Shown here in pieces: positions 8,690-14,364 of a stretch of DNA of 64,000 nt; position 1 is the stretch's first letter; every line of letters begins with the position of its first letter. The translations under genes were made by a program, and so were the position numbers. The notes under the pieces were generated by a model. It saw nothing but the letters and a program-made list of their open reading frames with translations, searched no databases and was not told the DNA's origin. Source of the DNA: Thioclava nitratireducens (GTDB lineage: Bacteria > Pseudomonadota > Alphaproteobacteria > Rhodobacterales > Rhodobacteraceae); NCBI RefSeq assembly GCF_001940525.2, contig NZ_CP019437.1, positions 1,648,501 to 1,712,500 on the forward strand, in the 5' to 3' direction.

Positions 8690-9454
8690 CTCCGAGAGCC
8701 GCTCGGCCTCGCCGACGAGCCCCCAGGGCGGGTTCACGATGAACATGCCAGAGCCGATCATGCCGTGGCCTTCGCGGGCAGGGGGGAAACGTACCTCGTG
8801 GCTCAGCGCTTCGGGGAAATCGCGGCGCAGGGTGCGGACCATCGCCTCCTGCGCGCCCGAGGCCAGCATCGGATACCAAAGCCCGATGATGCCGACGTTC
8901 CATTTCTTCGCGATATGACCGATAAGCTTCGGCATCGCCGTGTAATCGGCTTTCTCCTCGAAGCTCGGATCGATCAGCATTATCCCGCGGCGCGGGGTGG
9001 GGGGCGTCAGCGCCAGCGCCATCTCGCGCCCGTCTGCCTTGTGCAGGACCGCTCCGCTGCGTCGTGTTGCGCTTCGCAGGGCGGAAAACTCCTGCGGGTG
9101 CAGTTCACATAGTTGAATCGTGTCCATCGGGCGCAACAGCGCCTCTGCCACCAATGGCGAGCCCGGATAGGCCTGCGCCCCGTGTCGTGCCCGCACCGCT
9201 GCCAGCGCGCGCATGTAGGGATGATCGGGGGCGAACCAGCCCAAGTCTTCCACCCGGGCGATCCCGGCTGCCGCCTCGCCCGTCTTCGCCGCTTCCGCCC
9301 CGTCAAGCGCGTAAAGCCCGCGCCCGGCATGGGTTTCGAGGTAGCTCAGCGGCTTGTCCTTGCGCGTGAGGTAATCGAGCGCAGACGCAAGCAGCGCATG
9401 CTTGTGCACATCGGCCAGATTTCCGGCGTGATAGGCGTGTTGGTAAGACAGCAT
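8672..9454 (-). CDS. rlmJ: 23S rRNA (adenine-2030-N6)-methyltransferase RlmJ
   Basis: This enzyme uses S-adenosylmethionine to methylate A2030 of 23S rRNA. The 260-residue protein starts with the highly conserved family N-terminus 'MLSYQHAYHAGNLADVHKH' and has 'YLETHAGRGLY' as the SAM-binding loop. It has 'MLIDPSFEEK' in the middle and an N-P-P-W catalytic motif near residue 244 ('FIVNPPWGL'). Length and both ends match the family. It overlaps mntR convergently at its 3' end. The 5' flank holds the terminator of the RNA array on the same strand, so rlmJ should have its own promoter within the 130 bases before its start. Confidence 0.93.
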   Translation of the reverse strand: MLSYQHAYHAGNLADVHKHALLASALDYLTRKDKPLSYLETHAGRGLYALDGAEAAKTGEAAAGIARVEDLGWFAPDHPYMRALAAVRARHGAQAYPGSPLVAEALLRPMDTIQLCELHPQEFSALRSATRRSGAVLHKADGREMALALTPPTPRRGIMLIDPSFEEKADYTAMPKLIGHIAKKWNVGIIGLWYPMLASGAQEAMVRTLRRDFPEALSHEVRFPPAREGHGMIGSGMFIVNPPWGLVGEAERLSELFASL

Positions 9455-9589
9455 CGGTTCGGTCTCCTTGGGCCCTTCCTGCCGGTCAGCGCGCGCGAGG
9501 GCAATGCTCTTCTTCTCGGGAGACGTATCCCGGGGGTGCGCGAGGAGTGCGGGGCGGAGCCTCTCCGAAGGTTCATCTGGCAGGGGGAC

Positions 9590-9628
9590 AAAAGAAAACG
9601 ACGGCGCCCAGGGAGGAGGAGGGGCGCC
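9590..9628 (-). terminator. Terminator of the ccaF-RNA array (last hairpin plus U tract)
   Basis: On the minus strand the final CUCCUCCC-loop hairpin (GGCGCC-rich stem, 9603-9609 with 9622-9628) is followed within a few bases by TTTTCTTTT at 9598-9590. The last RNA hairpin therefore also appears to work as the Rho-independent terminator of the whole transcript. Confidence 0.7.
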
Positions 9629-9681
9629 GCCGTCTCTTTTCTGCCGTCAGGTCTCAGGGAGGAGGAGAGAGACCCTTCGGC
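9603..9681 (-). ncRNA. CUCCUCCC double-hairpin small RNA, unit 5 (last)
   Basis: Two stem-loops lie in tandem. The first in transcript order has stem GGTCTC/GAGACC (9650-9655 with 9669-9674) and a 13-base loop; GCCG/CGGC at 9643-9646/9678-9681 extends it. The second has stem GGCGCCC/GGGCGCC (9603-9609 with 9622-9628) and a 12-base loop. Both loops read CUCCUCCUCCCU in the transcript. The paired arrangement matches the cuckoo/CcsR RNA family of Rhodobacteraceae. Confidence 0.8.
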
Positions 9682-9687
9682 ACTGTC

Positions 9688-9754
9688 GACACCGCTTCAG
9701 GGAGGAGGAGGAAGCGGCGTCACACCCTCGGGTCCAGGGAGGAGGAGAGGACCC
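9688..9754 (-). ncRNA. CUCCUCCC double-hairpin small RNA, unit 4
   Basis: The first hairpin in transcript order has stem GGGTCC/GGACCC (9730-9735 with 9749-9754) and a 13-base loop. The second has stem CCGCTTC/GAAGCGG (9692-9698 with 9711-9717), extended by GAC/GTC outside one mismatch, and a 12-base loop. The loops are identical to those of the other units while both stems differ in sequence, which points to selection on RNA folding. Confidence 0.8.
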
Positions 9755-9767
9755 TCGGTATCTGGAT

Positions 9768-9841
9768 GGCGGCACCCTCAGGGAGGAGGAGGATGGCGCC
9801 GCCGAAACGATTGGCCCAGGGAGGAGGAGAGGGCCTTTCGT
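9768..9841 (-). ncRNA. CUCCUCCC double-hairpin small RNA, unit 3
   Basis: The first hairpin has stem GGCCC/GGGCC (9813-9817 with 9831-9835) with possible outer pairing ACGA/TCGT, and a 13-base loop. The second has a 12-position stem (9768-9779 with 9792-9803) containing two mismatches and a 12-base loop. The loop core is conserved as in the other units. Confidence 0.75.
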
Positions 9842-9921
9842 ATCAAATTGGACCTGCCGGTCCGGATATCAAGTGCTGCACTGCAGCATGCGACAGCCTG
9901 TCGCATATTTCCGCCGATGAT
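9842..9921 (-). other. Spacer between RNA units 2 and 3 with three unrelated hairpins
   Basis: This insert is longer than other inter-unit gaps and lacks the CUCCUCCC loop. It holds GGACC-TGCC-GGTCC (9850-9863), the palindrome TGCTGCA-C-TGCAGCA (9874-9888) and ATGCGAC-AGCCT-GTCGCAT (9888-9906); the last two compete for shared bases. Possible roles are processing signals or a separate small RNA. No coding sequence is evident. Confidence 0.45.
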
Positions 9922-10000
9922 AGGCGGCGACCTCAGGGAGGAGGAGAGAGGTCGCCGCCTGCTCGGCGCGGATCCCTCAGGGAGGAGGAGGAGAGATCCG
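9922..10000 (-). ncRNA. CUCCUCCC double-hairpin small RNA, unit 2
   Basis: The first hairpin in transcript order (9969-9978 with 9991-10000) has a 10-position stem with one mismatch and a 12-base loop. The second is a perfect 13-bp stem (9922-9934 with 9948-9960) and a 13-base loop, the strongest hairpin of the array. Spacing between the two is like that in the other units. Confidence 0.8.
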
Positions 10001-10050
10001 GGCAGCTTTGGTCCGGCATCGCGGCGTCTCGCCGCTTGGGGCCGGTATGT

Positions 10051-10135
10051 CTTGGTGTGGCGGCGCTCTCAGGGAGGAGGAGAGAGAGCGCCGCCCAAGT
10101 TCCGAGCCCCAGGGAGGAGGAGAGGGGCTCAGGAA
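10051..10135 (-). ncRNA. CUCCUCCC double-hairpin small RNA, unit 1 (next to ccaF)
   Basis: The first hairpin begins five bases after the ccaF stop codon: GAGCCCC/GGGGCTC (10104-10110 with 10124-10130), extended by TTCC/GGAA past one bulged base. The second is a perfect 12-bp stem, GGCGGCGCTCTC with its complement (10059-10070 with 10084-10095). Both loops are 13 bases. Between this unit and unit 2 lies a plain GC hairpin, GCGGCG-TCT-CGCCGC (10021-10035). Confidence 0.82.
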
Positions 10136-10140
10136 GAGAA

Positions 10141-10344
10141 TTACTTGCCGTATGCGGCCTCATAGGCCACGCGGGTGATCATCGAGCTGTGCAGCCCGAG
10201 GTCGTTCAGTTCGCGGCTGCTGAGCGAGCGCAGCTCGTTGAGCGTCTGGCGATACACCTTGCGGCGGGCCAGGGCTTCGAACAGTTTCGATTTCATTGCG
10301 GCGAAGCCGCTGTCGTTCAGTTGGATGTCTTGTGCGAGTGCCAT
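10141..10344 (-). CDS. Small DUF1127 protein, CcaF1 type
   Basis: This 67-residue protein carries a C-terminal DUF1127 motif ('RQTLNELRSLSSRELNDLGL' around residues 33-52) rich in Arg and Leu. In Rhodobacter sphaeroides the equivalent small DUF1127 protein, CcaF1, is an RNA-binding factor encoded directly upstream of the CcsR small RNAs, and it helps their maturation. Here the gene is also followed at once by CUCCUCCC-loop hairpins on the same strand, so the same role is inferred. A GAGG site lies about 8 bases before the ATG. A minus-strand TTGTGC-N17-CATCTT (10466-10438) is a weak promoter candidate. Heat-shock sigma factors control the R. sphaeroides locus, but I cannot confirm such a site here. 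Confidence 0.85.
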   Translation of the reverse strand: MALAQDIQLNDSGFAAMKSKLFEALARRKVYRQTLNELRSLSSRELNDLGLHSSMITRVAYEAAYGK

Positions 10345-10685
10345 CGTATCAGCCTCATCTATCTACTTGCGCGGGTCGCTGCTGGTTCCAGCTTGTCGAC
10401 CCATTTCGTTACTTCGTGTTCCGTCGTCGTTGGACCAAAGATGGCGCTAATGCTGCGGTTGCACAATGCCGGGAAGCCTCAATGCCGCCATGCAGAAAAT
10501 GCATGAATGATTCTGACCTATTTTCGGGAGAGAGGCGCAAGATATTTGCGCTCCCCTCGCGGGGCATGGGGGATTCCTGACCGTATGGGCAGTTCTCGAC
10601 TTGAACTGCGCGGCAAAAACGCCACAGTTCCGGCCAAATCACGAGTATGCGGGCGGATAATGGACCCGGGAATGGAGGAATCTGC
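10345..10685. other. Divergent intergenic region between the DUF1127 gene and mrp
   Basis: No gene is seen in these 341 bases. They should contain the array promoter (minus strand; candidate TTGTGC at 10466-10461 and CATCTT at 10443-10438) and the mrp promoter. One hairpin is visible, GCGCAA-GATAT-TTGCGC (10535-10551), whose stem can extend by GGGA/TCCC past a bulge. It has no T run, so it is more likely a leader structure or operator for mrp than a terminator. Confidence 0.4.
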
Positions 10686-11774
10686 ATGGCTCTGAGCAAG
10701 GAAACGGTTCTTGCGACGTTGCAAACGGTGGAAGTGCCGGGCGGCGGGACCGCTGTGAGCCGCGATCTCGTGCGCGCGCTCGCGGTGCAAGACGGCGTGG
10801 TGCGCTTCGTGCTCGAAGGCGCGCCGCAACCCGAACTGGAGGCGATGCGCCCCACGCTGGAGGCGGCGATCAAGGCGCTCCCAGAGGTGACGAGCGTGAC
10901 GGTCGTCGTGCCTTCGGGCCCTCCGCGCGGCCTCGGCGGCACGGCGCAACAGTCGCAACAGCGTGGTCCCGCGATCGGAGGGCATCCCAAGCCCCAGCAG
11001 GGCCCGCAAAAGGTGCCGGGTGTGAAGAAGATCATCGCCGTGGGGTCGGGCAAGGGGGGCGTGGGCAAATCTACCGTCGCCTCTAACCTCGCCGTGGCGC
11101 TGACGCGCGCGGGCAAGCGGGTTGGGCTGCTGGATGCCGATATCTATGGTCCCTCGCTGCCGCGCATGATGGGGGCGAGCAAGCGGCCGGCCTCGCCGGA
11201 TGGCCAGACGATCCTGCCGTTGCAGGCGCATGGCGTCACGCTGATGTCGGTCGGCCTCATGCTGAAAGAGAGCGAAGCGGTGATCTGGCGCGGCCCGATG
11301 CTGATGGGTGCGATGCAGCAGATGCTGTTCCAAGTGAAATGGGACGAGTACGGCCCGCTCGACGTGCTTTTGATCGATCTGCCGCCGGGGACGGGGGATG
11401 TGCAGCTCACGCTGTGTCAGAAAACCGAGCTGGACGGGGCGATCATCGTCTCGACCCCGCAGGACGTGGCGCTCCTCGATGCGAAGAAGGCGATCGACAT
11501 GTTCCAGCGGCTGAAGACGCCGATCCATGGGCTGGTCGAGAATATGTCCTCTTACGTCTGTCCGAATTGTGGCCACGAGGCGCATCTCTTTGGTCATGGC
11601 GGCGTCGCAGCGGAGGCGAAATCGCTGGGGTTGCCGTTCATCGGTGCGCTGCCCGTTGACCTGGACGTGCGGCTCGCGGGTGACGCGGGCACCCCGGTCG
11701 CCGCGAGCGAGGGGCCGGCAGCCGAAGGCTACGCCACTCTTGCGCGTGGGCTGATCGACCGCGATCTGATCTGA
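10686..11774 (+). CDS. mrp: Iron-sulfur cluster carrier protein Mrp/ApbC (P-loop NTPase)
   Basis: This cytoplasmic ATPase of the Mrp/NBP35 family carries [4Fe-4S] clusters to apo-proteins. The 362-residue product has an N-terminal DUF59 (MIP18-like) domain over residues 1-80 and a deviant Walker A 'GSGKGGVGKST' near residue 120. The switch region 'DADIYGPSLPRMMG' follows, then 'LIDLPPGTGD', and finally the cluster-holding CPNC (Cys292, Cys295) within 'VCPNCGHEAHLFG'. A GGAGGA site lies 7 bases before the ATG; an ATG 39 bases earlier is less likely. A strong terminator directly follows, so the gene is probably transcribed alone. Confidence 0.94.
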   Translation: MALSKETVLATLQTVEVPGGGTAVSRDLVRALAVQDGVVRFVLEGAPQPELEAMRPTLEAAIKALPEVTSVTVVVPSGPPRGLGGTAQQSQQRGPAIGGHPKPQQGPQKVPGVKKIIAVGSGKGGVGKSTVASNLAVALTRAGKRVGLLDADIYGPSLPRMMGASKRPASPDGQTILPLQAHGVTLMSVGLMLKESEAVIWRGPMLMGAMQQMLFQVKWDEYGPLDVLLIDLPPGTGDVQLTLCQKTELDGAIIVSTPQDVALLDAKKAIDMFQRLKTPIHGLVENMSSYVCPNCGHEAHLFGHGGVAAEAKSLGLPFIGALPVDLDVRLAGDAGTPVAASEGPAAEGYATLARGLIDRDLI

Positions 11775-11800
11775 TCTGGCGGCGAAGGTTGCTCTGGGAA

Positions 11801-11825
11801 AGGCGTCCTCAACGGACGCCTTTTT
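11801..11825 (+). terminator. Rho-independent terminator after mrp
   Basis: AGGCGTCC-TCAAC-GGACGCCT forms an 8-bp stem with a 5-base loop, directly followed by a T run at 11821-11825. It sits 27 bases after the mrp stop codon. Confidence 0.9.
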
Positions 11826-12045
11826 CATGTTCGCGGGAAGGTCATGGGAAATCATGGCACCTTCCATGGAACTTCACGAGGGCGTAGAGAGCGCGTGAGC
11901 CGGGATTCGCAGAGATTCTTGGTGGAATCACGGCGTATTCACATCGGCTCGCGCAAAATCACGCCGCGGTGAGCGCGGAAAATGGGCCTCAGGTGGCTCC
12001 AATTGCGGCTTAAAAATCACAGGTTCCATCTCGATTGAAATTTTT
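11826..12045. other. Gene-free region before the dcw promoter
   Basis: These 220 bases are richer in A and T than the rest and show no convincing gene. A pair TGGGA-N5-TGGCA at 11845-11859 resembles a weak copy of the MraZ repeats further downstream. A minus-strand frame of about 61 codons that begins near 12110 and ends here has no ribosome site and was not called. Confidence 0.4.
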
Positions 12046-12093
12046 TGGGATTTCGTGGGAAAGCTTGGTCTGCGTTCGCAGCTACCAGATATG
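12046..12093 (+). promoter_or_regulatory. MraZ-binding repeats and candidate dcw promoter
   Basis: Three TGGGN-type direct repeats stand 10 bases apart: TGGGA (12046), TGGGA (12056) and TGGTC (12066). In E. coli, MraZ binds TGGGN repeats separated by 5 bases upstream of the dcw promoter to repress its own operon. The third repeat overlaps TTGGTC (12065-12070), a possible -35 box, with GATATG 17 bases later (12088-12093) as -10. Autoregulation by MraZ is therefore likely. The promoter hexamers are weaker evidence than the repeats. Confidence 0.65.
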
Positions 12094-12099
12094 GTAAAT

Positions 12100-12441
12100 T
12101 TTTTCTTCATGATGCCTAGGGGTATGCGATAAGGCGCGCAGGGCCTTGGGGCGGGGTGCTGCTGCGGACAAGATCTACCCAATCTTCGGCAAATTTTTTC
12201 TTGCGTGCCATGAATTCCCGTGGCATCCCTAATTCATCGGAAGCGAATGCAAATAGAGGCACCAAGACCTCACGGCGAAAAGCAGGTTTCATACAGGCCA
12301 TCGCTTCACGAAAACAAAGAGATCCGGCGCGCGAGCGAGCAGACATCCCATCCCCCCAGGTGGCGCGTGCAGTCGGACATACCCAGTGATGGGAACGAGG
12401 GCGGCGGATTGGGCAGTGGCAGCAGCCCAATCCGCCGTTTT
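12100..12441 (+). ncRNA. UpsM-like small RNA formed by early termination of the mraZ leader
   Basis: In Rhodobacter sphaeroides the dcw operon has an unusually long 5' leader that mostly ends at an internal terminator, giving the abundant small RNA UpsM. Here the same layout is seen: a long non-coding stretch before mraZ, a strong terminator ending 44 bases before the start codon, and a promoter candidate upstream. The 5' end is uncertain. It follows from the candidate promoter near 12088, but a start nearer 12215 would match the R. sphaeroides leader length better. Sequence identity to UpsM was not tested. Confidence 0.6.
12402..12441 (+). terminator. Strong terminator inside the mraZ leader
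   Basis: CGGCGGATTGGGC (12402-12414) pairs perfectly over 13 bp with 12425-12437 around a 10-base loop, and TTTT follows. Its position between the promoter and mraZ makes it an attenuator: transcripts must read through it to express the cell-wall genes. Confidence 0.88.
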
Positions 12442-12484
12442 CATTCCGGGCCCGGCCCGGCGGGACAGGTGATAGGAGCGCGCT

Positions 12485-12979
12485 TTGGCGGGCATGTTCA
12501 TAGGCGAATACACCTTCAAGGTGGACAGTAAGGGTCGCGTGTCGATCCCCGCGCTGTTTCGTCGTGAGCTCGAAGAGGGTGACCCCGAGCGCCCGAACAA
12601 AGATCGCCCCCGAATGGTCATCGTCTACGGTGCCGATACTCAGAAAATGCTTCAGATCTACACGCAGGCCGCTTTCGAGGCGCTGGCTGCCGATATCGCG
12701 GCGCTGCCGCGCGGCTCGAAGCGGCGCACGATCCTCCAGCGGATGGTTCTGTCCAAATCGCACCCGACCGAAGTCGATCCCGACGGCCGCCTCGTTCTCC
12801 CGGCGGCCTTGCGTACGAAGATCGGTCTCGACAAGGAGGCCTATTTCTCCGGCGTGGGCGAGACCTTCGAAATCTGGAACCCAGAGACCTTCGCCGCTGC
12901 CGATGAAGCCAATATCGATCAGTGGATCGAAGAGCAGGGCGAAGATTTCGACCCTCTCAGCCTTTTGTCGCAGGGGTGA
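12485..12979 (+). CDS. mraZ: Division/cell wall cluster transcriptional regulator MraZ
   Basis: MraZ is an AbrB-like DNA-binding protein that forms rings and represses the dcw operon. The two tandem SpoVT-AbrB-type domains are visible: 'GEYTFKVDSKGRVSIPALFR' near the N-terminus and 'HPTEVDPDGRLVLPAALR' near residue 95. The AGGAG site at 12474-12478 is 6 bases from a TTG start and 15 from the next in-frame ATG (12494). The TTG start also gives a few residues before the conserved core, as in related species. It gives 164 residues; the ATG alternative gives 161. The gene is first in the cluster and leads into rsmH after 3 bases. Confidence 0.9.
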   Translation: MAGMFIGEYTFKVDSKGRVSIPALFRRELEEGDPERPNKDRPRMVIVYGADTQKMLQIYTQAAFEALAADIAALPRGSKRRTILQRMVLSKSHPTEVDPDGRLVLPAALRTKIGLDKEAYFSGVGETFEIWNPETFAAADEANIDQWIEEQGEDFDPLSLLSQG

Positions 12980-12982
12980 GCC

Positions 12983-13990
12983 ATGACGGATCGGGACGCC
13001 CTGCCAGACGCCCCCCACGTCCCGGTTTTGCTGCGGCCGCTCCTTCGGGCGGTCGCGCCTGTCTCTGGGACCTGGCTTGACGGAACCTTCGGCGCGGGCG
13101 GCTATGCGCGCGGTTTGCTTGAGGCGGGTGCCGACAAGGTGATCGGCGTGGATCGCGATCCGGCGGTTTTCGAGATGGCCGAGGCGTGGCGCGGCGAATA
13201 CGGCGACCGGCTGGAGTTGGTCGAAGGCACGTTCTCCGAACTCGATACCTATTCCGACGAATTGCTCGATGGGGTTGTGCTGGATCTCGGCGTTTCCTCG
13301 ATGCAACTCGATCAGGCCGATCGTGGCTTTTCTTTCATGCGCGACGGGCCGCTCGACATGCGGATGTCGCAGGAAGGGCCGTCGGCTGCCGATCTGGTCA
13401 ACGAGACGGATGAGGGCGAGCTCGCTGATATCCTTTATCAATATGGCGAGGAGCGCGCCTCGCGCCGGATCGCCAAGGCCATCGTCGAGGCGCGCAAGGT
13501 TCAGCCATTCGAGACCACGCAACAGCTCGTCAAGGTGATCGAGCGCTGCCTGCCGCGCCCGAAACCGGGGCAAAGCCATCCCGCAACGCGCAGCTTTCAG
13601 GGCCTGCGCATCGCGGTGAACGACGAATTCGGCCAGTTGATCGAGGGGCTCGAGGCCGCGGAACGTGCGCTGAAACCCGGCGGGCTTCTGGCCGTGGTCA
13701 GCTTCCACTCGCTCGAAGACCGGGTTGTGAAGCGCTTCTTCGCTGCGCGCTCGTCGACGGGCGGGGGCGGTTCGCGCCACGCGCCGGTTCAGCAAACCCT
13801 TGATCCCGCGTTTGAAATTACCGTGAAAGGCGACGGGCCCGACGAAGAGGAACTGGCGGAAAACCCGCGTGCACGCTCGGCTCGGTTGCGGGTGGGGCGG
13901 CGCACGGATGCGCCCGCCGGCAAGGCCGATCGCACGCAACTGGGGCTTCCGAAGCTTGTCACCGGGGAAAAGAAGGGGAAACGCCGTTGA
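12983..13990 (+). CDS. rsmH: 16S rRNA (cytosine-1402-N4)-methyltransferase RsmH (MraW)
   Basis: This enzyme methylates C1402 in the decoding centre of 16S rRNA with S-adenosylmethionine. The 335-residue protein shows the SAM loop '[17 protein letters not shown]' near residue 30, 'VIGVDRDP', '[21 protein letters not shown]' (cut across the usual family block) and '[13 protein letters not shown]' near residue 240. It is the second gene of the dcw cluster in almost all bacteria and overlaps ftsL by 4 bases (TTGA), so translation of the two is coupled. Confidence 0.95.
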   Translation: MTDRDALPDAPHVPVLLRPLLRAVAPVSGTWLDGTFGAGGYARGLLEAGADKVIGVDRDPAVFEMAEAWRGEYGDRLELVEGTFSELDTYSDELLDGVVLDLGVSSMQLDQADRGFSFMRDGPLDMRMSQEGPSAADLVNETDEGELADILYQYGEERASRRIAKAIVEARKVQPFETTQQLVKVIERCLPRPKPGQSHPATRSFQGLRIAVNDEFGQLIEGLEAAERALKPGGLLAVVSFHSLEDRVVKRFFAARSSTGGGGSRHAPVQQTLDPAFEITVKGDGPDEEELAENPRARSARLRVGRRTDAPAGKADRTQLGLPKLVTGEKKGKRR

Positions 13991-14364
13991 GACTGCTTGC
14001 CTATCTTGCCGCCTCTGCCTGTGTGCTCGCGCTCGCCTTCTGGGCCTATCACGTCAATTACGACACCCAGGACCGGATCGACGAGCTGCGCGACCTCAAT
14101 CGGGAAATCGCCTCGCTGAACGAGGGTCTGACCGTGCTCAACGCCGAATGGGCTTATCTCAACCGCCCGCAGCGCCTGCGCGAACTGGTCAATCTCAACT
14201 TCACCTCGTTGCATCTTCTGCCGATGACGCCAGAGCAATTCGGAACCGTCGCCCAGATTGCCTACCCGACACCGCAGGCCGATGATACTGGCGCGTCCGG
14301 CACCGATTTGGCCGGCCTTTCCGATCCTGTCGAGGTCAAGGCCGATCCCGAGGGAGGGAACTGA
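13987..14364 (+). CDS. ftsL: Cell division protein FtsL
   Basis: This 125-residue bitopic membrane protein of the divisome, partner of FtsB and FtsQ, helps activate FtsWI. It has one N-terminal membrane segment (about residues 3-22), then a predicted coiled coil ('[19 protein letters not shown]', residues 35-53) and the '[12 protein letters not shown]' segment typical of alphaproteobacterial FtsL. The start is a TTG inside the rsmH stop region. The sequence family is weakly conserved, so the call rests on this domain order and on its place between rsmH and ftsI. It overlaps ftsI by one base. Confidence 0.9.
   Translation: MRLLAYLAASACVLALAFWAYHVNYDTQDRIDELRDLNREIASLNEGLTVLNAEWAYLNRPQRLRELVNLNFTSLHLLPMTPEQFGTVAQIAYPTPQADDTGASGTDLAGLSDPVEVKADPEGGN

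Noticed and set aside
9603..10135. CRISPR-like array of regularly spaced repeats
   Set aside because: The constant part is only 12-13 bases, sits in hairpin loops, and the flanks are self-complementary stems, not unique spacers; no cas genes are present.
9547..10506. Long plus-strand open frames with repeated Arg-Glu-Glu-Glu segments
   Set aside because: The repeats are the complement of the RNA hairpin loops read as codons; the frames shift from repeat to repeat, have no ribosome site, and the signal is in paired stems, not in codon use.
11928..12110. Minus-strand 61-codon frame starting MKKKFTISG
   Set aside because: No ribosome site, no family, and it runs through the MraZ repeats and promoter region of the dcw operon.
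12100..12441. RNase P RNA or 6S RNA upstream of mraZ
   Set aside because: The conserved RNase P core segments are not seen, and the structure fits a terminated leader instead.
12116..13939. Very long minus-strand frame opposite mraZ and rsmH
   Set aside because: It mirrors the codon positions of two certain genes on the plus strand, which is usual in high-GC DNA.
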